From Epiperipatus broadwayi (lineage: Eukaryota > Onychophora > Udeonychophora > Euonychophora > Peripatidae): a DNA stretch of 64,000 nucleotides. This document shows positions 56,493 through 64,000 of this stretch, piece after piece (the stretch's first letter is position 1; each line of letters starts with the position of its first letter). Location: positions 2,587,820 to 2,651,819 of the forward strand of contig JAQFVV010012476.1 of NCBI GenBank assembly GCA_028023455.1. The letters run 5' to 3'. The notes beneath the pieces are model-generated. The model was not told the origin of the DNA and did not search any database. It was given only the letters and a program-made list of their open reading frames with translations. Both the position numbers and the translations under genes were made by a program.

Positions 56493-58391
56493 ATTGGAAT
56501 TATAGTTCATATTATATAATATTCAGTTGTTGAAACAAAAGAACAGAAGATAGAAAATTAAACCATTAAGTATCTCATGGTCACCATTCTTTATGTTTAA
56601 GTTATTTACACAGAGACAAAACTCAGTAGGGTGCATCCACTGATTACTCTGTCTTGTACTGGGTGGCGCTACTGTATGGTATGTTTTGCCTCTGTGTAAG
56701 AAAGAAAATCCAAGATGGAAGGCTGTAGAAAAAATTCAATATAAGTAGCTAATCTTGTCCCAAAGTAGTTCACATTTATGGTGCCAACATGAACCTAGGG
56801 TTATACATGTTGTCCCAACCTTCCTATCATTTAAAATGCTTGATAGTAATACTGATTAGATTGCGGTAGATTTATTCTGAAAATTGATCATATTACTAAC
56901 ATTGTATACATGTATATAATAATTTATATATTGTTGGATTTCTAAATCAGTCAGATTTTAAACAAAGAATCATTGGTTACTAGTTTTTAGTGAGATATTT
57001 TATTTATTTTCTATGCATTGTTTTGCTACAACATCCATGAAAAACACATCTTTATTAAGAGTACTGATATTTAGTGTTTTCACATGATTCTAATGTTGGA
57101 AGTGCTGCTCTAGGCAATCTTGAAGTTATAAATTAAAGTATTCTGCAAAATTTCTAAATAATTTTAGCATTGTGAAAGTTACCATATTAGAAATGTTTTT
57201 TATGAAGCCTGAAGCTTATATTTTATATTGTATCATACTTCTAATAATACAAGCATAAATTTCATTCACATTGGTAATTTTATAATAAGTAGTCTAATTT
57301 GCAATGTATTCTTTTATTCTAATCCAGAACAATTTGTGTCCAATTATTAGTCATACTTATAATAGATGGCTCTGAGATGGAATCATTACAATGGATTACT
57401 GCTTCCAATGTTGGTGTTGAAAATAAGTGCATGAGTTGGGAAGTGCTTCATTTTGTATTAACCAAGCTTTTCTAAAATTCAAGTTATCCACAGTTGACAT
57501 ATAAGTATGACCATTAAGATATGTAGTGATCGACAGAGCAAAATCCAATATTTATACACTAACTGAAATACAGGCTTATTATATACCTGTATTAATATAT
57601 GTAGTATATAGGGTATATAAACACAGACTTTCACACCAATTGATGATTGCTGGTTTAGCATGAAATACATATATTGGTGATTATTTATCTTTTTGACATA
57701 TATGTGTTCAAGTGTATCAGTGTTATGAGATGGAGTGGAGAGTAATGTGTCAAGTGAAAGTCTGTGCTCATATATCCTATATATTAATATTTATATACAG
57801 ACGTTATCTGGATTCAAAACCTTAGGTTGTTTGAAATTTCTAACCATTGACTATAAAGTATAAAAAAAGTATATTAGTTACTGAATGTGTGGATATTAAT
57901 CCATTTTCCAATTGGAAAAAAAGCCAATATTTAGAAAGCAACCCAGAGATTTGGAAGATATTGCTATCAACTATTTATTGAAATTTAGAATAGATGACTC
58001 CACTAGCTTATTTTCAACATTTACTTGAAAGTAAATGAGAAGAATTTTGTGATGTTTTGAATAATATAAAGTTTATTGTGCTGCTAATGAATGAAAGCTA
58101 TTTTTTCTCTTCTTTACACTATTTAAGCTGAATAATTATCTATAGAGTGAAGATGCAATATCCACTTAATTATTTAATTTATTTCCAAATTCCCTTGTAT
58201 AGATTATATGTAATAGCTCATGTTTTGTTAGTAAATTTTGGATTCAATAGAATGCATATTGTTTAGAACTCTGTGTGCAGGAACTTTTCAACATGAAAAT
58301 ATAGGTACTCATCATTTAGACAGGCCAGCAACTTGGTGGCATTATTGTCTGTTAAAAACACACTATTATAACTATTCTAGACTGACATTTT
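56493..58391 (+). repeat. Long direct repeat, unit 2
   Basis: The partner of 53867-55465. It keeps a fuller version of the 56570-56770 part (with family-C-like termini GGTCACCATTCTTTATG) and holds an extra MITE of about 240 bp at 57567-57788 that unit 1 lacks. Confidence 0.88.
57567..57788 (+). mobile_element. MITE family B, inserted in repeat unit 2
   Basis: Flanked by AATATTTATA on both sides (57557-57566 and the copy beginning about 57769), while unit 1 has a single such site at the equivalent place. Inverted ends share ATATAG(G/A)GTATAT and CACAGACTTTCAC. The core GGTTTAGCATG.AATA..TAT.TTGGTGATTATT recurs at 62955-63003. No coding capacity. Confidence 0.75.
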
Positions 58392-58399
58392 GCAAACTA

Positions 58400-58590
58400 A
58401 AACAATTTACGATCGAATATTATTTGGTCCATTTTTCGGATTGCAATTCTTTTACATTTTGAAACCTGATTTTAAAAAATTTAACGATTGAACATTATTT
58501 GGTAAGTGGGATCATTTTATTTTTAAATTACTTTTACACTTATTTTCAAACCAGAAAACTAATTACGATTGAACATTATTTGGTAATGGT
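58400..58590 (+). repeat. Three spaced copies of a 22-25 bp motif
   Basis: TTACGATCGAATATTATTTGG and two close variants (ACGATTGAACATTATTTGG) start at about 58408, 58481 and 58565, spaced roughly 75-85 bp apart. Confidence 0.7.
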
Positions 58591-58594
58591 ATTC

Positions 58595-60075
58595 TTAAGC
58601 CATCAAACCAGGTTTGCTTGCGGATCAAACATTTATGTCTACATGAGGCAGACTTGCAACTGAACTGCGAATCTTCCTATTTCATCCTTGCTACACAAAC
58701 ACAGATTTTGCAATTTTTCAGAATGTTTTCAGTCACAGGCAATTGGCAAAACTTTAAATGCACCTTAATGTATTCATCCCTTTTTAGTATCACAGATATT
58801 CTCATGTAAAATGTGCATCATCATGTTATCACACATCAACTTTATTTTCAAATACACTTTCCAAATTTTTTCACCCTTCAAAAATGTGTAGGGAAGCATG
58901 TGGACAGGATAACAATTTTTATGACATAATATTGCATCAGTTTACTTGTAAGATGATTATGTGAAAGGCAATATTTAAAGAGTTATAGTAATTTAAAGTA
59001 CTGCTACCCTCAAGTCATATTGTATTTAAGTTTTAATAGTTACAATATGGATACCCACTGTGTAACAGTGTTCTATGTAGCAACTGTCATTCACATGGAA
59101 ATCAAGAGAATAACTGCATATTTCTGTGTTTTTTGCAGAGAAATAACACTACCAAATGACTGCCCTGGCTATAAAACAGCTGGAGGCAGCTGCCTAAATG
59201 GCATATTTCTGTGCTTTTGCAGAGAAATAATGCCACCAAGTGGCTGGCCTCTCTAAATGATGAGTACCAAAATATGTATAACACAGATGTGATGTATGTA
59301 TATAGTATGCATATATGAATTAAGAATACAGTATAAACAACCTTTTAAAAATGTGTGTTTACTCAGAAAATAATGATAAAATATCTATTATCCTATATCT
59401 TTTTTTAATAAATGAACAATGAAGTATGAGACTCATCACTACTAAACATTCTCTGGATGATATTCCTTTTCTTCAATATCTTTCCTCCTCTGTATTTGGA
59501 TGATATCATTTTTCTTCAATAACTTTTTTCTCTAACGAAATATAATAGTAATCTTGTTATCAGAAAATTATGGCCTTTCTAATTATTTTAATGTTTTTAA
59601 ACTGACTTTGCCTTTGGAATCTATACATTCACCCCTACTTGACATTATCTGTGTTAGATTCTTGATTAAATCTTTCATACTTTGAAGCAACACAAGAATG
59701 TTTTATAGGTTTTTTTCTGTCACCACTAAATCAATAACTTTCATGTTATTGCTTTAAAAAGGTACATTACAAATTTTCTTTCATTTGAAAACATTTTATT
59801 ATATGAAATACAATACTACATCAAAATTCAAAACTAATTTGAAAAACTAAATTAAATGTTAATCAAAACAAACATTAATAGCATTCTGAAACACAAAAAT
59901 GGGTTCTGCACTATTATAAAATTTATAAATTCTAATGTTTTTACTTTTTGTTTATTAATTTTTTAGACAGCATATGACAAATAGTACTAATAATTTTGAT
60001 CATGTGTAAATTATTTTTATTGCTAATCAAATACATAGTGTTTAGAAATATAAATACTTCATGGAATACTCACAT
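58595..60075. other. No gene recognised; small duplication at 59117-59230
   Basis: GCATATTTCTGTG.TTTTGCAGAGAAATA occurs twice (about 59117 and 59200) around a GC-richer centre. Otherwise AT-rich without features. Confidence 0.45.
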
Positions 60076-60077
60076 GT

Positions 60078-60235
60078 GAATGTTTACAAGAGGCTGAACT
60101 CTCCAGACAGTAGCACCACCCAGAGCAAGCCAGAGTAATCAGTGGATGCAAGAAAGTTTGTGCATAAAATCCCTATCTAGTGTTTAGATAAACATCTTGC
60201 ATAAGCATAAAGAATGGTGATCATGTGATCGGAAT
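60078..60235 (+). repeat. Repeat family C, copy 6 (short form)
   Basis: Has AGAGTAATCAGTGGATGC and GTGCATAAAATCCCTATCTA, then jumps to the inverted family terminus CATAAGCATAAAGAATGGTG. It is an internally deleted copy with both termini, which supports a TIR-type element. Confidence 0.75.
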
Positions 60236-62940
60236 ATGTTACTGGAACAAATTGAAAGCAGATTCTAAATAACTATTAAACTTGCAAATACATTAACCCC
60301 CTTTGCATATCTTTTATCTGAAAAATTGGATCGACATTGATATACAAAAGAGTTAATGTATTTGAAAGTTTATTTTAAAATGGTTCTTTAGAATATGCTT
60401 GCAATTTGTCCTAGTGACATATTCGGACATGTTTGTTCCATGAAGAAATTGAATTAGGGTATATTGATATAACATTTGCAGTAACTTCATAGTATATTTT
60501 ATATAATGAGCATGTCAATAGCTCTTAACAAGCTTTTCAGAATATCCCTACCCCCAGACCAGTTTCAGGCTTCTGGCATTCCATGCTCATGTGATATATG
60601 ACTTGATTTGTTTGCAATTAGTATACTTTAATATGACTTTTATTGTCAATGCTTTATGCTGCAGGCTTCAAAGTTGGCAATGCACATTAAATGAGGTTTT
60701 GAGCTCATCTTCTGATTTGCTGAAGATTATGAAATTTGTAGGTAATCTGTCATCAAGACTTTTATACTCCTTCCCAATCATTGTCTAATTTTTATGAGAT
60801 ATGTCTGGTAATTTTTCAGGGAAAATTATTATAAAACTTACTGTCTGAAAACTCGTTTGAAAATAATTCCTTATATAGATATTACTATGTCGGTATATCT
60901 GTTGTTAGATTTGTCTTTGCAATAGAGATCTGCATGGTTTAATGCTATGGTAGAGAGTCTTGTAAGACTGTGGATCTAGGGGTGTCAGGTCAGTTCCACT
61001 GGGACACACATAAGAGATAATATATATATATCAAAACAAAATAAATATATAGCAATAAAGATACTAATTGAAAAAAATAAAATAAAATTTTCATCATATT
61101 TATGGTTTTTCTTATTAAATAAGTAGATCTTTTGAAATAAAAAAATTTTTTCACAAAAATAGAATTATGTAGCTACCCACAATTCAGTATGAATGCCAAA
61201 TCACTCTTAGCATTAAAAGACATTCTTGTAAGATTGATAACCTCAAATCCAAAGTAATTAATCAAATGGGTTAGTAGGTATTTTGTTCTCGCTTTTGTTT
61301 CTATACTGTGAAAACTAATCAATATTTTTTAAAAAATTGACTCTTAAAAGTACATAATACTAAAGCAAAATTAATTATAAATTACATATTTTTGAAATTT
61401 TCTTATTTGACTTTAAAAACATACAAAAAATGTCAACTATGACAACAATAGTACAATAAAATAAAATAAAAAGAAGGGTAAAATGAAAATTTATTGTTTT
61501 TATTACCAGTGATAACACAGAATGAATGTTTCAAAAAAGACTAAAAAGAGACCTGATTTTCTGCTGTTTTTCCAAGACTTTTTCCAGCATAATTTATCAA
61601 AATGAGACTATAATTGTTCATGGAACATGTCTCTCATTTTTTTTCAGAATTTAGAGTTTGGCTTTAATTCATAAACATTTAATTGCCTCAATATTTACTC
61701 CAGTCATGAGATCAGCATAATAAGTTTAATAAGTGACAGTTGAATGCCTGAATCCCCTTGCACTGTGGGTTCCATAGGCTAGTCATTCATCAGAATAGGT
61801 GACTAATCCAGGCACGAATTCTTTCTTGATGATGAAAATAATCCAACTTCTCTCAGTATGATATATAGAAGTAATGATGCTTGAATTCCCATTCAACCCA
61901 AACCCCAGGATAACCTACTTGAGAACTTGATTTGTGGCATGGATGGTTCGATCCTGTGATGTGGATGGTCAGTTATCTTGCAATATCTTGCCATAGTTGC
62001 ATTTACATTGATCATAAAATCTGGCTTCATCTGTTGTATGAGTTTTCCTTCAGCTTTAATGGACACAATGTGAAAGCATGCTGTCATACAAAAGCTAAAC
62101 CAATCCACTATTATGTTGAAAGACTTGGCAGTACACTTGGTAACTGTATTCCCACCATAAAGTCAGACTAAACTTCCTCCTAGTATTATTTCCTTTTTTC
62201 TGCACCATAGTCAATCTACATTTGACCCAAGGTATTTTTCATTCCATTTATTAATAAATCATTGTACTATAAAAATGCTAATATAGTGTCTTCACTGGCA
62301 ATTATTTTTCCATAAAATCACTTGAAAAATATGCTTATAGTTGTCAATGGTATAAAAGTCATTGACTTAAGAACTTGTTTTGAACCAAAATGACTAGCAT
62401 TCTGAGATCATGAGGTATAATTAAAGAACATGAGATATTTTTTTTAACAAGATCAATTAGAAATCACAAGGTCTTTTTTTGTTCACCCCTTTTTAAATTG
62501 TTAGGTCCACCCCCCCCCCAATGCTCTAAACACAAGAATTTATTTTTTTCAATAAAAAAACATGGTCTTTTATTGCTTTTGTTTGTCCCCTTTCACTTTA
62601 TGGGGTGTTTGACTCCTCATTTCCTGATCGATAAACAATAACATCTGTGGAAAAACAACATATTTTATTGAGTTATATTTCTTTTGAGATTATTTTATAA
62701 AAATCATTCCCCAACCTTGATGTAACATCTATGGAAAACCATCCTCTTTATTTTAAAAACTATTTTTCAACAAAGAATATTTTATTGTTGTATAAGTACT
62801 AAGAAATTTGTTTTTACATTACTTTGTAACAACTAAAAAAATTATTAACCTTACAGGAAAATGTTTTATTTTTCAATTATGAAATAAACATAAATGTTCA
62901 ATTTATCAACTACTTATGTATTTATTTTTAGATTAACATT
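60236..62940. other. No gene recognised
   Basis: AT-rich. A less AT-rich patch at about 61740-62160 has frames of 71-79 codons on both strands but no family motif I know. Homopolymer runs (T and C) occur at 62440-62520. Confidence 0.4.
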
Positions 62941-63180
62941 TGTAATATATAGGACTGATGATTTCTGGTTTAGCATGGAATATATGTATATTGGTGATTA
63001 TTTATCTTTTCAACATATATGTGTTCAAGTGTATTAGTGTTATGAGATAGAGTGGAGAGTGGTGAGATAAAGTGGAGAGTGGTGGGTTGTGTGAAAGTGT
63101 GTGCTCATATACTCTATATATTACATATATTGATACAGGTATATAATAAGCCTGTATTTCAGTTATTAACCTTTGTACAA
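62940..63180 (+). mobile_element. MITE family B, second copy
   Basis: Shares the core GGTTTAGCATGGAATA and GGTGATTATTTATCTTTT with 57567-57788. Its right arm (GGTATATAATAAGCCTGTAT) is the reverse complement of the left arm at 57570-57595, so the family has inverted ends of at least 75 bp. A local duplication GAGTGGTGAGATA..GTGGAGAGTGGTG is present inside. Confidence 0.75.
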
Positions 63181-63655
63181 ATTTATAAAACATTTTATTT
63201 AAATACAGATAAAAATTATAATAATACGAATCTGAATTCCGCTATTTACTTATTTAAATACTCATAAATGTATCATATACTTAACCTTCAATTTATCAGT
63301 TACTTACTGAAACAAGATATGAGCACAGAGTGCCTAATCTATCAGGACTATTTTTTTTACCTTTTTCTTTGTTTCATTGCTTTCATTAAAGATAACTTTT
63401 GCATCATTAAATAACATTTTGATAATTTTATTAGTACCTTTATTGTTATATGTTTATTCTATTTTAATTATAATTGTTGGCATAATTAGAGGGCATTTGA
63501 ACACAGACTTAAGCTAACCACTCCATCCCCATCTTATATGACTCATACACATGACCACATACATGTGAAAAAGATAAATGATCTTTAATATACATATTTT
63601 ATGCTGAACCAGCACTCATCAGTTGGTCCAAATCATCTCCCATATATATATATAT

Positions 63656-64000
63656 TGTAACGTTTTTCATTTTGCTAGGCCTTTACATGCTAATATAAAC
63701 TGTGCATGAGTTGATCAAGCTATGTCAAAAAAGAAGAAAGTTATATTTCTATTCTAAAAACATAGCTATATTTCCTGATCAACTCGGCCTAGAATTATTG
63801 CTAAGTACAATCGTGAGCTGACTCAGTTTTTAATTTCTACATGAGGGCGCCAGAGTCGTTAGACCCACTGAGTCGGCGTCAAACATATTGTAACTCGTAA
63901 ACTAAATAAAAAAAATGCTTTTAAACAAATCGGTATTGCATCATACCGTAACGAGAACTAATTTTTTTAAGATTATTATTCCTGGGCTTATTCAAACATA
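63656..64000 (+). mobile_element. Possible LTR, running off the window
   Basis: Begins TGTAACGTTTTTC after a TA run. It is less AT-rich than its surroundings (GAGGGCGCCAGAGTCG) and contains AATAAA near 63905 and GTAACGAGAAC near 63950. TGTAACG is a frequent gypsy LTR start. No second LTR or interior is visible here, so this is weak. Confidence 0.3.

Noticed and set aside
53867-58391. Long direct repeats as LTRs of a 4.5-kb element
   Set aside because: No TG...CA ends, no primer site after unit 1, no purine tract before unit 2, and no gag or pol between them.
58618-58809. 63-codon frame with a DLQLNC..S-like phrase resembling hAT C-termini
   Set aside because: The resemblance is a few residues only and the flanking frames do not continue it.
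61893-62171. Frames on both strands (71 and 79 codons) in a less AT-rich patch
   Set aside because: I compared them by eye with transposase and retroelement motifs and found none; possible repeat, but nothing supports a gene call.
1-64000. A previously undescribed multi-gene system
   Set aside because: Apart from one receptor gene I see only transposable elements and repeats; no cluster of intact, co-oriented or functionally linked genes exists here.

Overview
This window is eukaryotic, from an AT-rich animal genome. The evidence for an animal is a rhodopsin-class (class A) seven-transmembrane receptor, together with CR1-like and RTE-like LINEs, hAT and Tigger/pogo DNA transposons, Ty3/gypsy-type LTR elements and tRNA-derived SINE pieces. 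There are no operons, ribosome binding sites or bacterial genes. I cannot fix the phylum. An invertebrate is most likely, but that is inference from composition and repeat content only.

The only intact, convincingly functional protein-coding gene is an intronless receptor of 327 residues at 16056-17039 (+). It has seven hydrophobic segments, a good start context right after an in-frame stop, and a polyadenylation signal 52 bases past its stop codon. Everything else I recognise is mobile or repetitive DNA in various states of decay.

Layout. 1-2.0 kb: featureless AT-rich DNA. 2.0-5.7 kb: decayed CR1-like LINE (+) whose ORF1 has PHD-like and esterase (SGNH) remnants. 5.7-7.85 kb: a hairpin MITE, a tRNA-derived SINE, and a 418-bp tandem array (just over three copies) capped by an inverted copy of its own unit. 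7.85-16 kb: mostly empty, with a tRNA-like body near 9.65 kb and a very decayed LINE at 10.9-12.9 kb. 16.06-17.04 kb: receptor gene. 20.06-28.8 kb: an RTE-type LINE (+) split in two by a second LINE (-) that carries CCHC zinc knuckles, itself interrupted by a foldback element. 31.5-32.8 kb: Tigger/pogo transposase relic, followed by a cluster of one short repeat family in both orientations. 35.1-36.0 kb: locally duplicated and inverted repeats. 37.1-39.5 kb: LTR element relic (-) with a hAT MITE inside one LTR. 39.9-40.15 kb: a perfect 64-bp-arm palindrome followed by (AT)n. 41.0-47.4 kb: second CR1-like LINE copy (-) carrying three inserted elements. 48.1-50.6 kb: a solo LTR (-) containing a complete non-coding LTR element (TRIM-like). 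50.9-52.9 kb: the same LTR family with gag and protease (+), broken. 52.9-53.9 kb: RTE fragment with an internal inversion. 53.9-58.4 kb: a long direct duplication. 58.4-64 kb: mostly empty, with MITE and repeat copies and a possible LTR at the right edge.

The elements do not act together as a system. Their value is as a stratigraphic record: several insertions have matching target-site duplications (8 bp for hAT, 5 bp for LTR elements), so the order of events can be read directly. I looked for a new multi-gene system and did not find one. The most unusual items are the receptor that lacks the usual class A disulfide cysteines, the LTR element nested inside a solo LTR with a minisatellite in its own LTRs, the capped 418-bp array, and the perfect hairpin.
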